This document shows positions 10,956 to 23,721 of a stretch of 64,000 nt of DNA, piece after piece (the first letter of the stretch is position 1; each line of letters starts with the position of its first letter). The translations under genes were made by a program, and so were the position numbers. Location: contig NC_057925.1 of assembly GCF_018873765.1 (NCBI RefSeq), positions 61,516,970 to 61,580,969 on the forward strand, given 5' to 3'. This DNA comes from Telopea speciosissima. Taxonomy: Eukaryota > Streptophyta > Magnoliopsida > Proteales > Proteaceae. The notes beneath the pieces are model-generated. The model saw only the letters and a program-made list of their open reading frames with translations, was not told the origin of the DNA and ran no database searches.

Positions 10956-11407
10956 TACTGTAGGATTGACGTAATCAATATAGGTGAATCGGCTGTTAGC
11001 CTGCAACAATTAGATGATGCGTATAGAAATGTACCCATTTAGAGATAAATGTCGTTAGAGAAGAGTTCTGCAATTTTGAGATTTTTTGATTCGTAATCTC
11101 ATGCTAGAGTAAGGGTGCAGCGTTTTATGTCATCTTGCAACTCTAGCTTTATATGTTGGGGGTTAATCCCAGAGGGTAAAGAAAGGTTCTTGAAGGTTTG
11201 CACGTGCATGCAAGAACATCCTGTTGTGAATTTCAAATTTTCATTTTTCCATCTTTAGTGATAAATTCTGAATTTTTGGGACTCAATTTCTGCAGGGACC
11301 CAGTACACTCAGCACTCTTACAAGGTCAGAAACTCTTTCCCATTCAAATGGATAAACAAGAAGTGGAGAGAAGGGTTCCATGTGACCTCAATGGCAATTG
11401 CTGGTAG
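10956..11407 (+). repeat. Inverted duplicate of casein kinase gene exon 14 and part of intron 13 (arm 1)
   Basis: This 452-bp segment is a close reverse-complement copy of 15350-15801. It starts TACTGTAGGATTGACGTA and ends TGGCAATTGCTGGTAG, with only scattered substitutions. Its 3' third corresponds to the kinase exon (frame GTQYTQ...[17 protein letters not shown]); the 5' two thirds are intron, including the ...TTTCTGCAG 3' splice site. Because the intron is kept, the copy arose at DNA level, not by retroposition. In the copy the sense strand is plus, opposite to the parent gene. Confidence 0.9.
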
Positions 11408-11424
11408 TCACTCATTGGAAATTC

Positions 11425-11538
11425 TCTTCCTTAAAATAAGGGGGGGGGGGCAAAAGTGTCATTTCACATGGGGAGGAGAGAGATAGACAAATGGGAGTGC
11501 TGGTGTAGGCCACATTCCCATACAGAAAACTGCTTCGC
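11425..11538 (+). mobile_element. Half of a MULE-like MITE (5' half missing)
   Basis: From the G-run to CAGAAAACTGCTTCGC this is the right half of the palindromic MITE seen complete at 51414-51580 and 44978-45146 (shared GGGGAGGAGAGAGATAGAC, GGGAGTGCTGG, CAGAAAACTG). The left half is absent, and the duplicated kinase segment ends 18 bp upstream. The rearrangement that placed that segment may have removed it. Confidence 0.65.
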
Positions 11539-14036
11539 TATATATATATACATTTACATTTTACATGTAATATTATTTTACTTTTTTAAAATTCTCTTCC
11601 CTGTATTTCAAGCATGTTGCAACCAAACAAAACCTTTAAGCCCAGTGATTCGGAGAATCAGTTAGATACTCAGATATGATGTCTAGAATCATGATTGTGC
11701 ATGGTAGATTTTTTGTATATCACCAATCTCTTGTGGCTACTGATAGGTCAGGGCGGGTTGCAATTAAAATGTGAAAGAATATTTCCACTGTAACCCTAAG
11801 GGGCAATGCAATTGGCAAGGGACGAGGCCTAAGGAAGCTAAAGAAGCACGAGCCTTAGAGGATTTAGTAGTTTGGAAAATAAATTCTCTCCAGTGCATTC
11901 ATCTGCCAGTTAGATGCAGTGAGGGCCTGGGAGCTCGACAAGTGGAATACGTGACATCAAACAGTGCCGAACTGGAGAGGAATAAAATCCAGTAGTTTGT
12001 ATGAGAAGGGATTTCATCACTTATTCACAATTTCACTATTATTCAAAGATTTCCATTGTACATATCAATACCACTTCAGAACAATTTTCTCTTAGTTACT
12101 TTTAAATGAACTCTAATTTATTCATTCCTGATTTTATCTTTTCTAATTTTATCACTCACAACTCAGTCCCAGAAATTGCACCCAACACCCCTTGCGTGTA
12201 AAATATATATATATATATATATTTATTGTATTAATTATAAGATAGTATGAACATAGCATGTTTAACACGTTGACCAAATCATTGGTTTCCAGAAATGCTT
12301 AAAATACTTAGTAGATGAGCTAGACCAGAGACAGAAGCACAAAACTGCCAAATGGACCTAAAAGATGCCCCTCTAAAGATTCTGTTAGGTATTGCAGGAT
12401 TCATGGAGAACATTGAAAGAGAAATGCTAAAATCCTACATGGATTTAGCATTAGGAGAGAGTTACATTTAACTGATTAATTGAAATCCATCCGGCCACTC
12501 TTACTCCACTATCACGGAGAAGTTCCCCTTGAATTAACGGGTTTTGTTCACATTTGTTCATTAAGATCCACCACATATTTTTTATTGTGAATGAAGATAC
12601 CCCCATTTGATCCAAGTGGATTAAAACTAAATAAGACCCAAGCACCTAACTTTTAAAAGGACAAGCGCTTGAGTTGTTAAGAGGGTTCATAAGTTTTCTT
12701 AACGAAATCCCCTACATTTGCAGCTCATTATTACGGAGCATCACTAATAGTGTAGAAACACGCCAGAAGAGATGTTGATTACTTGGGTCATCCAATACCA
12801 TTATTACCAAGCCTTAAGATACTGAATATTTAAGGATGGGCCGGTAAGTTCAATTTTAAATCAATTTTGAAACCTCGATTACAATTTACTCCGAAATAAA
12901 ACTTGGTAAGGTGCGACTTGTGAGGAAGGGAAGATAGATGATAGCCTAGTTATGAAGTTCAAGGTGTCTCAAAACAAAATCTGAAGTATTAGCCTTGAGT
13001 TCAAGGGTTAAACAACTTTCAAAAGCCTCAACACATTCTTATGTGCTGGGGATCCAGTGATGGAAACAGGGTTTGAACTTCTTAGGTTATGAAGGAAGTT
13101 CCACATCTTTGCTTCCTCTAAGTGGATGCAATATGCCAGCTAATATTTTGGACACGAACACAGATAGTTGTTGAACTGAGTCCTATTTAGGGCTACTTTA
13201 AGGAGTAAAAGCATGTTTGTATAAAAAACCCAACAGCATCAAAGCGTGGCAAGAAGAACCGGAGGGATTATTTGGCCCTCAAAGCTTCAAAGCACAGAAT
13301 ATCTTGATCCTCCACACCTTCCATATCACAAGACACAAATCCCTCTGAGTAGCTCCCACGGCCATGTTAATCTGTCAATTGAGCCAATACTTATCAAACG
13401 AGGAAATCGGTCGATTATCTTCTCACGTTGCTATAATGCTGGCCTGTGGATTGATTAATAGTCCAGGAGATATCGAAGAAAAAATACACCAAAAACAAAG
13501 AAGGGGAAGAAAGGTGAAGCTCAGCCAAGTTATACCAAATCTGACAACTGATGTGTACGTCATCGCTACCAGGCCCAAAACAATAAACAAGAATGTAAGC
13601 TGTCATAAAATGGAATGGTCGAGATATGTAATATTAAAACCACAAGCAACACCAGTCCCCCCCCCCCCCATTACCAAGAATCTTAGCTGCCCGTTTCCCT
13701 GCTGGCACTCGAACAGGAATTACAGGATTTGTTAACAAATTCCTATCCCCTATTACATAGTTTAAATATTTGATGTCATATAAAAATTACACCATATAGA
13801 AGAGCACAATCGACTCACGAGCAACAGAAAAAGCTCGTGGAACCCCCAACTTCCATTAACTACTGTACATTTAACATTGGTATTGAGACACATTTTGAAG
13901 AACCAAACCACCTTTTCTTTGTTGCTTTCCTTGTGGTTCATAACGACCTTCTCTTATCCAAGTACATCACTGCCATTTTATCAAACTTCAAGACAACAAA
14001 TGTGAGCTGAACAGTGATAACTGACCATGTCAAGCC
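11539..14036. other. Intergenic and kinase 3' flank; no gene recognised
   Basis: The part nearest 14036 is the 3' UTR of the minus-strand kinase gene (no single clear poly(A) signal). An AT microsatellite lies at about 12206-12225 and a C-run near 13657. Open frames at 13246-13458 and 13364-13735 overlap each other, resemble nothing I know and have no splice or start context, so I do not call them genes. Confidence 0.45.
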
Positions 14037-17000
14037 TCAAGATACTGTACGTCCATAGCAAACAGATGCCAGATAGAGATTCTTTGCCCATTTTTCCTGT
14101 ATACATATGCCATGAAACCTTAAGGTCAGCAACACATCATCATAAACAAATCCAATAGCAGTTGCCACGGATTTCCAATCAAGACAAATACATGAATTGC
14201 CAACTCAGCAAAGGTGAAATATGTGTAATGTATGCCAAAGGAACATACTGGCAACATTAAAAAAAAAAAAAAAAAAAAAAAACCAAAACCAAAGAGAAAC
14301 TCAACCATCTCCTTAGTTCCTCCTCTTTTTAATTAGTGAACCTGGCTAGTGATCATTCAAAACATGCCAAGGAGCAGAAAAGGCGATGCATTTCACCACA
14401 AACTATGAAGACATCCAGCCTCTTTCAGAGTTCAGAATGCAGTTGCCAATAGTAATACAATTTCAGAAATTTTGGGGGAACTCTATTTTTATCCTCTATT
14501 TATATTTTATAGTTTACAATTCAATTTCAAGAGTAATAAAATAATTTATACTATGATTTTTAAACCAAAAAATCAGGTCATCACCTTAACATGAGTACTT
14601 GGAAACTGAGATGTTCGCAAAGTCTCCTGAGTTTCATCACCAGGTTTGCGCTTAGGCACACTTAGGATAAGAGCAGCTTGATCCCAAGTAGCAGCTGTGG
14701 ATGTTATCCGATAACCACAATCCCAACGTCTGTGAATACCTTCACTTGGATAGAGAAAGTCAAGCTCGACAACCTACAAAAACTGATGTCAGACATTTAA
14801 GCAGCAACAGGCCTACTATAAAAGAAGAATAGTCTTGAGCCTGTACAGAAAACTGCAGTACACATTAAATGGGTAGATGATACTGCAAATAATGTTCCGA
14901 GTCATTGATCCAGAAAGCAATTTCTAGATCTCCCAGCAACTCAGCAGCAAAAAAAAAACTCACTTCCAAGGAGAAAAAAAATTAATATTAAAAAACAGCA
15001 AAAAAATAAATATTTATTGTTGCTGACTGGTGACCATAAATAATTGTAGTTTGAACTTTGTAACTACCATGTGGTGGATTTAAGAAGCCACCAGGATTTT
15101 CTAGGCCTTTTCATTGGAACTACAGAGAGTTTCTGATTTCAAATATATACAAAATTTAAATGGACTAAGAAAACCCCCAGAAGAAATGAAGGCATTTAAT
15201 TAAGATTCCCATCAAGACACTTGAAAGACTATTATTTTCAAAAATGATTAAGAGGGGGAGATGTAATCCAGCATTGAGAATAGTACAAGAAGTTGAACTC
15301 AACCTGATCGCTGAAGCCAGCATTTCGAGACATGACAACACCCCATCTGCTACCAGCAGTTGCCATTGAGGTCACATGGAACCCTTCTCTCCACTTCTTG
15401 TTTATCCATTTGAATGGGAAAGAGTCACTGACCTTGTAAGACTGCTGAGTGTACTGGGTCCCTGCAGAAATTGAGTCCCAAAAATTCAGAATTTATCACT
15501 GAAGATGGAAAAATGAAAATTTGAAATTCACAACAGGATGTTCATGCATGCACGTGCAAACCTTCAAGAACCTTTCTTTACCCTCTGGGATTAACCCCCA
15601 ACATATAAAGCTAGAGTTGCAAGATGACATAGAACGCTGCACCCTTACTCTAGCATGAGATTACGAATCTAAAAATCTCAAAATTGAAGAACTCTTCTCT
15701 AACAACATTTATCTCTAAATGGGTACATTTCTATATGCATTATCTAATTGTTGCAGGCTTGCAGCCGATTCACCTATATTGACTACGTCAATCCTACAGT
15801 ATTTCCACAAGAATTCCCAGTGAGTGGCACTGCTTATTTTCATACTTCCAAATGCCTTGAGACAAAAAGATTAGCTTTCCCCAGTTGTAATCAATTTGCA
15901 CATCAAAGCCATAGCTAGTTCATATAACAATGGAAAAGAGCATGTCAGACAGTTTTATTGTTGGAAATGGAGATCAATAGTTTATTCGTTCACAGTGAGC
16001 AGATATTCACTTTTTTGTGAAAGGGATTGCATGAATAACCGTGCTACTTAAGGTGTATCCTTCTTATCCCTAAAGAGATTTTTTTTAATATGAAATATTG
16101 AATTACAACTGTTGCAAATGCTAGCCAGCACCATTACATATCTTATGCAGACGATCTGGCATCTCGTAGTAGGTAGACCAAAAATGATAAAATTTATTAC
16201 TCATAGTAGCTCTAAAAGAGTTTCCAGACTGAAGATCGATCCATCCGTACAAGAAATTTTCCAGGAGGAGTTGGATGGTAGGATGAGCATATTCCTAAAT
16301 GATAAAAAGTTCCAATAGCATTATCAAACCTCAAAAAGAAAATTCACTTATCCAGATCTCTATGGAGGGGGGAGAGGGGGTGAAAGCAAAAATTCTATAA
16401 TCAGAAAAGGCCGATGGTGCTTTTAGCAGTCTGCTGAGGTTCGGTCAGCTTAAGAGAAGCCAAACACAAGGACCATCTAAATGTAACAGGCAATGAAGGC
16501 AAATCCTATCAAATAAACAGAAGCAAATTAATCCTATTATTCCTATCATGATTTTATTCATACAGACAATAATGACAGATGGGCTGTGCCTCTTCCCTCT
16601 TACACTCACATATCTTTTCTCGTCTCTCATTTCTTCATTCGTCTTACTTTCATTTTATTTATGTAGACCTCAGTTTTCCCTACTTTTTTTGCACGGATCC
16701 ATGTAGCCAACCACATTCAGTTGGGAAAAGGCTGAGTTTGTTGTTGTTGTTGTTGTTGTTGCAGACAATAATGACAGAAGTCAGCTGAAAAATAATGTAT
16801 ATTTCGCTCCTATACTGAGACTTGGATATGGATGTGGATGTGTGTGTGTGTGTGTAAAGAATCTTCTTATGTTTGAAGAGTTAGGAATGCCACTTGATGT
16901 TTTTAAATATAGATCTACAGATAAGAATAGGGACAAACTTCCAATAGTTGGAGAAACTAGTCTTCCATATCCACTAACATATGCAGTAGTCATGTAAATC

Positions 17001-20000
17001 AATTGCACCCAGACCATCTTTACTATGACAAAGAAAAATATGAAGCATCATTGGTCATCAACACAATAACCATGGGTAAATTTTCACCTATGGTTTTTTT
17101 TTAACAAAAAGAATAAATAGGAAGCTTAATGTGGGGGCAACCTTTGGACATCACGACCAGAGAACTTCCATTGTTAGCACCAGCTATTGAACTGATGTAG
17201 TAATTCTTCTCCCACTGCTCCATAATCCATTCCTGTGATTGTTTTCAGAAAAATTGGGATAAATAACTATGTAATCAACTCTTGAAATAATTTCAGGCAA
17301 TCAAAGAGGAGCTATACACCCTACCAATTAAAAAAATTATTAAAAAAAAATAAAATCATACCTTATGTAAGAAGTATGGTGACAGCTCATAAACTTGGGA
17401 AGAGAAACCAGTTCCGGCATCCATGATGAGTGCCCAAAGATTGGAAGAAGAAGCCACACAACTTATAAGCAAACCATCTTCATTTCCTTTTTCTACATGC
17501 TGTGCCAGTCGTCCATCGGCCACATTATAGTGGTATCTAATTAAAATTAATAAATAAAGCATCACATCAACAGCTAAAAGCTCAAGTTTAATAGACGATA
17601 TAATGATATTTCAATAGAAATGATGAGGTCACTAACCACATTATCATAAAGGACTAAGGAATTGACACTTGACACTGAATTAAGTACCATGTAACATAAC
17701 AACTAACAAGAGTATCCAGTTTAACACCCAGAAGAAGATCAGCCTACTGATCAAGACACTGGAACACGAAACTAGTTTAAATTGCCATCCCTGGTTTTCA
17801 GGATACCGTGACAACTAACAGATATTGGTAAGCTCTTAAACCTGCTGAAATTTTAATCTCACCAATGGTAACCTTCTGCCATTTGATTCTATTGAGGGCC
17901 ATACCCTCCATTAATCTCTCAAAACAAGATATACATAATATACAAAAAATAAATAAATAAAACCAAACAACTTACCCCCGAAAATTACACAAAATAAGCA
18001 TACCTCTGTTTCATTGGCTGTCTGGCATTGTAGACTGAAATCCATTGAGTAGCAGGAACTCCTATACGGACCTTTTTCTTTGGTAGTACATCATCGTCTT
18101 CATCAATGGTCAGCCTACCCCGTTTCTGACCTACCTGATAGATAATCTTGGCTTAAATAAATAAAAATATTGAGCAAAAAGGTTGATCCAAAATTGATAA
18201 ATGCAATAAGACATATTAAGATATGTCCATCTATTACCTTCTGAGCACCATCAGTATTAATTGGCCTTATCGCAGGATTTGGTCCAATCAACCCATCAAA
18301 CAAAGATATTAGCTTGGAATAGTCCGGCTCTTCATCAAATTTCATGTTCACCACAATCTCGAGAAATTGCTTAAAAGGCGGAGGGCAGAAGCAACACAAC
18401 ATTTCAGGTGATGTTGCCATCTTTTTCTTGCAAACTAGGAATGATTTATTATCACCCTGACAGAGTAAAAGTCATACATTAAGACACTAATTTTATCCAT
18501 AAAATTGTCCATAGTCAGCGCAAAGTAACCCTAGGACATGTATTAGCACAAAATACCTGATAACCTTGCCATGGCAACCTGCCTCGGTGAAGAAAGAGTA
18601 GTGTATATGCAAGAGATTCTAGATCATCTCTTCTACTTGCAGTTCTTCCTAAGTGGGCATGAGCGCTAGCATAACGAACAGTTCCTCTGCAGAAATTAAA
18701 TGGGCAAACAAGATGAGGGTTAGAAGTTGTACCACACTTAAAATATAACTTATGATATAACAAAACTAACAGCTGACCTGAATACATCAGGCCGTTGATC
18801 GTACTCTACATGCTGGCCACTAGTGCTATCTCTCCATCTTGTTGCTGCAAGTCATATGAAAATAAATTAAAGAAAAGATGACAGAAGAAGTAACAACGAG
18901 AAAATTGACAAGACATCGTGATGTCTTTCTGGGTGAGTAAGCTTATGACCAGTGAACTTCCCCACCTAATCCAAGATCTACAAGAAACAACTTCTTTTCC
19001 TGCGCCGTAGCTGGTTGACCGAGTAGAAAATTCTCAGGCTTTACATCTCCATGGACATAACTAACGTGAGACAGAGGAATCGTGTGAAAAATACGACACC
19101 AAAAAGAAACAGTCGACAAACACATTTTGCAAAGCCATATAAATGGTCTTGCCCATAGATAATCAAAAGACTTAAAAGGATAGGTATCAAATCCTCCAGA
19201 TCATCCAATCCATATTGTTATCAGAGCAGAACAATCTGATCTATCATATCTAGTGGATCTGACTACTCAGCAGCAATGTTGTGCTTTCGCTCGCTGGTCA
19301 GTGATCCATTGTTTGGATCATCCAATCCATATTGATTTGAATCAGCATTGCACAAGAATGATCCAAGTTCAGAAAAAAATCTTCAATTATAGGAATACTG
19401 AGAAACGGATGATTATAATAGATACTTACCCTTTCGAATGCATCTTTTCTAGGATCGATATAGACTCAACTGCAATGCAGGCTACCATTTCTGATGACAT
19501 CCTGCACATTTTTATTTTTATTTTTTTTGAAAAGGAGGGGGATGGGGATGGATGTCAAAGGACCAGTAGCAAAGTAAAAGAATAAATTTTGGATACGTTA
19601 ATATATATTTTCTAGTCATTATGGAAGAATATCACAGATAATATGAATAGTAAGAAGAATGATGCACTAAATGTTAACAGACTCGATATATATAAAGCTA
19701 GAAGGAGCATAACAACATAAATAATGTGAATTATTTTCTTAACATTCACTTGTGTAGTCATTAACATACACATTACAAATATTAAATTGTTTGGATGAAG
19801 CAACCTCAAGAAGAGCCAAGGTTGGAATTATGCTTTATGCATGATGCTCTAATACAGAAATACTGTCACTTGTATTATCTGTCAGGACAACTACAGAAGT
19901 GGGATTTATCAGCTCATATAGAAAACAACTCAAATACAGAGCCATGTACAAATTCCTACAGAAAAAGATTATGTGATTGTCTAAAATAACTTAGTACACT

Positions 20001-23000
20001 TGTACACGTGCTTCCATTTCCAGCCATATTGCTTCAAGTGCATTTTACTCTTTAACTACCACCAAAAACTAGTAGTAGGATCTAAAGGTGGCTTTTAGCG
20101 GAAGAGAATGTGGGTCCATAAACTTTTGAAGAAACATAACCTGTAACAGCAGATTTTAGCAAACAATAACCAAAATATGGTAACTAATACTACATCTTGA
20201 AGTGAAAAGCTAAGCCACTGTAGTCACCACTCAGAGAGAATGTCGCATTTATTTCCTTTTGAGGAGACAAAATAAATGTCCAAACAGCATTAGGTAGCAC
20301 AATTGATCAGACAATATATGGTGCTTGAAGGCAAATCCAAACGTTTGAGAATATCATCCACTGCCCAACAATATTGTCATTCAGCAAAAGATAATATCAA
20401 ATTTTGCACCACATGCAGCTGTACTAAACAATCGATGCATTACAAGCATACCTATACGCATGACAAAGCTTTATGCCAAACATTCTATGCATGCATATCC
20501 ACATGAGAAACAGCTAAGCAATAAAAAATAAGGTTGCTCTACTATGAACAAGTAGGGCCAACTTTAACATCACAATAGCAGGTTCTTCATATGTTCAACA
20601 ACGTTAGAAGAAGCATATAAAAGATATATATTCAAAAGCAGAAAATTCCATGTTCAAATAGGAGTACAAAAGGTATAATAAAATCAGAATGGAAAGCAGA
20701 ATATCAAAATCCATAAGCTGCCTACGAAGTGGCTTTTTGATGTAGATCAAGAGAGGTTCCAACATAAATATTTATGCTGGAACAAGCCCAAAGCATAGAC
20801 TAATGGGTTAAAAAAGTAGCCTAATAGGTTATATGGGTCATGGGCCGGGAATTTTTATGTTTTCTATCGTAATGGGCCTATTTTGACAGCCCATATATGA
20901 GGGATAAGTGGCCCAGTTCATTGTATCTAGTCCTCTAAAGTTATGAAGTATTGGGGATATCAATAGATTAGTTTCATTGTTAGTTGTGAAAGAACTTGAA
21001 AATGTGAAGTCATTAAATATCTTGAACAGAGTCCCGATGTATGTCCTTGGAAATGTACAGGCCATTAAGTCTAGAAGAAAGTCCCAATGAGAGTCTATAA
21101 ACCCTCCCAACCTCTCCATTAAAGGAGTTGTCTATAAGCATTTGGATGCAAGTTAAAAAACTTTGAATGAAAATTCTGGTTTTATGCCAATAGCTGTGAG
21201 ATGTAGTGGAGCCTAATGAGATGTTTGATTGCTTGGTGATATGCCTTGCTTTGGACTGGTGAGATGCTGGTCGAGTTCTTAGTGGGAGGACCAGTTCATA
21301 TCCTTCTTTTTTCTCTCTCATATAGTCATATGTAAATAAAAAGTGTTAAAGAACACTGTTCTTAATACTGGTTTGTCCCTATATGTGATCCAATTGCAAA
21401 GGATCTCTCACTGGTTTTACTTGTTCGAGATCGATTTTGCATTACCTTTAAAGTTTCTTCTAGATTGATTAACTAAAGTACAATCAGAATTCAGACATGA
21501 CGTTAACAAAAGTGGTCCATGGAATCTGTAACTCGCAGGTGAACAATTTATAACCCAATCAACAGTGTTAGGAGAAGCATATCATGTGAATGGGAGACTA
21601 CTCACGATTGCCCTGAAGAATTCCATGTATCCCATAAGCTTGGCCCTAACATGTCCATGACCTGCAGATATGTAATGCACCACTCATTAATTCTTTTTTA
21701 CAACTGGAAAACAAAACCCCAAAAAGCATTAAGGATAAAGACTTTTAATCAAATTAAACAGCAGGAAATGAAAATAATTTGTCATTGGAATAGAGAGACT
21801 GACGAGATTGGCCAAATGACCAAAAGTTTGACACAGGATATGAATCCATACCATTATATAATAATCCCCTTGTCTCCCTTTGAAGTGTACTTTTGGCACT
21901 CCATGACTGCCACCAATATAGCTGCTCAAAAACAAATTGCATCAATTTCCAAGAGAATTGAGATCAACAACAACAATGACGATAACTACAAAACTAATTA
22001 CGATGAAGATGATTATTATGATAAAAATTATAATTCAACTCAAATAATAAAAAAAACAGACCTGTAAACTTGCCACTCATATGGAGGGCCATAGTTACAA
22101 CCTTTGCTGCTTCTATGTTCAAATTTAAGTGCCACCTGTTGATAACACAATAAGCCAATGTAAAGCAAGCCACACCAACCACCCATGAAGAACACAATCA
22201 AGCTTCCAGAGGTTAAATTTTCCTGATTAAATACCTCCATAGGCCCAGAACCTGTTGACCGCTCGTTCCCTCCCATTACACGACGACCCACAAATACCTG
22301 ACCAAACCCCCCTTTGCCCAACTTCCTGTCGATCTTATAAATTGGGGAGCCTCCTACCTGAACCTGAGGGGTGCAAAGTTCAAATAAGATATTAAAATTA
22401 AGTTGGCATAATAAAATACAACGACTATATTTAACACACAATGAAATCAATCAACGATAAGAGAATCAGGTCCATGTTAAAACAATCTGCACAAAAAAAA
22501 TGCAATAATTAAAACCAAAAGGAAACTAGAACTAATACTAATACCAGATGATGATAGTAAAACGAACAACCCAGAGAAACAACAATCACGAAAACGAAGA
22601 GAAGATAAAGTTTAACATAATTAAGAAAAGACGCTACTTTGTCTTCTATTTAGAAAAGGGTTACAGCTTACCCTTTCAGGAAAAGGAGCGGTACTCCCTT
22701 CTTCTTCCTGCCCACCGACCTTGTTGGCACTCAAACCACCGCTATCGTCTGCCATCGCTTCTTTCTTACGATTCTCGGCCAAAACCTCGTTCCCTAGATT
22801 GCCAATCCGATCTCCCCCTCGCCCTTTCCCTTCTTCTCGGGGTTCCTTAACACGATCGCGACCAGAATCACCGTTCTTCTCCGAAATCACAATCACCGCA
22901 GCCTTGGCTTGATTCCTCGCGGTCAACCTCGTTCTGGGCTTTCCAGCACGAGTCTTAACCCCGATTCGAACAGCTTTAGCCTTCGCAGCCTCTTTCGCGA

Positions 23001-23130
23001 CTGCGGCTCTAGTTCTGACACAATTATCGAACACGGGCTCGGATATTTTCGCAGCTCGACCTCTTGGCTTTCGCCCCTGATCTACGACCGGAGCACGGGC
23101 ACGACGTACTCCACTACGCAGCTCTGGCAT
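14037..23130 (-). CDS. HD16: Casein kinase 1-like protein, HD16/EL1 (MUT9-like kinase) type
   Basis: Sixteen exons join in frame into 725 codons. From 5' to 3' on the minus strand: 22672-23130, 22235-22363, 22062-22135, 21852-21924, 21606-21661, 19430-19501, 18966-19060, 18778-18844, 18557-18686, 18238-18456, 18004-18134, 17362-17536, 17142-17232, 15304-15461, 14585-14773, 14037-14096. It starts [10 protein letters not shown], ends YGRTVS and is close to the ~700 residues of the family. A basic, disordered N-terminus (1-150) precedes the kinase domain: P-loop GKGGFGQVF (169-177), Lys200, [10 protein letters not shown] with catalytic Asp293, and VDLGL with Asp316. The HGD and DLG forms replace HRD and DFG, as is usual in this family. 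The conserved C-terminal half ([22 protein letters not shown]) is family-specific. Rice HD16/EL1 phosphorylates Ghd7 and SLR1; Arabidopsis MLK kinases phosphorylate histones and photoreceptors. Those roles are family knowledge. A leader intron is likely (donor at 23449/23448). Confidence 0.92.
15350..15801 (-). repeat. Inverted duplicate, parental arm inside the kinase gene (arm 2)
   Basis: This is the source copy of the 10956-11407 segment. It covers the 5' part of kinase exon 14 (to 15461) and 340 bp of the preceding intron (15462-15801). The two arms are 3.9 kb apart in opposite orientation, and arm 1 lies about 2.6 kb downstream of the kinase stop codon. Confidence 0.9.
16580..16761 (+). 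mobile_element. TTG-tailed SINE with 17-bp target duplication, in a kinase intron
   Basis: Flanked by an exact 17-bp direct repeat, CAGACAATAATGACAGA, at 16563-16579 and 16762-16778. The body contains GATCCATGTAGCCAACC and AGTTGGGAAAAGGCTGAG and ends in (TTG)n, the tail type of plant TS-like SINEs whose 3' ends match RTE LINEs. It lies in the intron between exons 17142-17232 and 15304-15461. The intact duplication suggests a fairly recent insertion. Confidence 0.8.
20738..21445 (+). mobile_element. Possible solo LTR in a kinase intron
   Basis: Starts TGATGTAGATC and ends near TTTTGCATTAC, with flanks CTTTT (20733-20737) and CTTTA (21446-21450), a 4/5 match. It contains a TATA-like GTCTATAAACCC near 21096 and no coding sequence. 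The TGATG...CATTA ends resemble the two better-defined solo LTRs at 35778 and 58647. Weak flanks keep confidence low. Confidence 0.4.
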
Positions 23131-23510
23131 TCTTCACCCATACAATCCAGAAACCCCTCTTCTCCCAATCTGAACATTATCTTCTTCTCCGAACCTCTAA
23201 ATTCGTCACCATTACGAAACCTGATTCGTTTCTCCCTGAAAACCTAAAAACCTCATCATCAAAAAATATTCTATGGAGTTGCCAAAAAAACAAATAGGAG
23301 AATGGAAGATCCAAAATAATAAGGCGATCGAATTTTAGCCGATTATTAGCTTGCAATGGCTTTGAGCCTTTGACTCACTATAAAGATATTTTTTTCTAGG
23401 GTTTTGCAGAAATCAGAAAGGAAAGCAATAGCAAGTGTCGGGAACATACCTGAAGAGGGAATTAAGGAATTAGAGATGGAGAGGGGGGTGAATATGCAAT
23501 TTTTACAACT
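23131..23510 (-). promoter_or_regulatory. 5' leader and likely proximal promoter of the casein kinase gene
   Basis: On the minus strand a donor-like CTTCAG|GTATGTTCC occurs at about 23450, and an acceptor-like run ending TTTTTAG near 23240, so the 5' UTR probably contains a ~200-bp intron. The start codon 23128-23130 is the first ATG of the long frame. No convincing TATA box is seen. Confidence 0.45.
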
Positions 23511-23721
23511 TGTTCTTTTCTTTTCTCACCCCGTCCCCGGTGTCAACTGTTCACCGGGTGGTTTTTGTGGGCCTTAATTGGGCCTGTGTGTTGGAGGCCC
23601 AATAATCTTTCTTTTACTAATATTTCGGCCTTAACTGGTCGGGCCTGGGCCTGGACCTGGGTTTGATTTTGACGCCCCTACTCCTTTGCATTCTCCTTTT
23701 CTTCCTTTAATAAAAAATAAT

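Noticed and set aside
13246..13735. Overlapping open frames of 70 and 123 codons
   Set aside because: They overlap each other in different frames, run into a poly-C tract, have no family resemblance and lie in the kinase 3' flank.
22721..23297. Plus-strand frames opposite the first kinase exon
   Set aside because: Shadows of the GC-richer coding exon on the minus strand.
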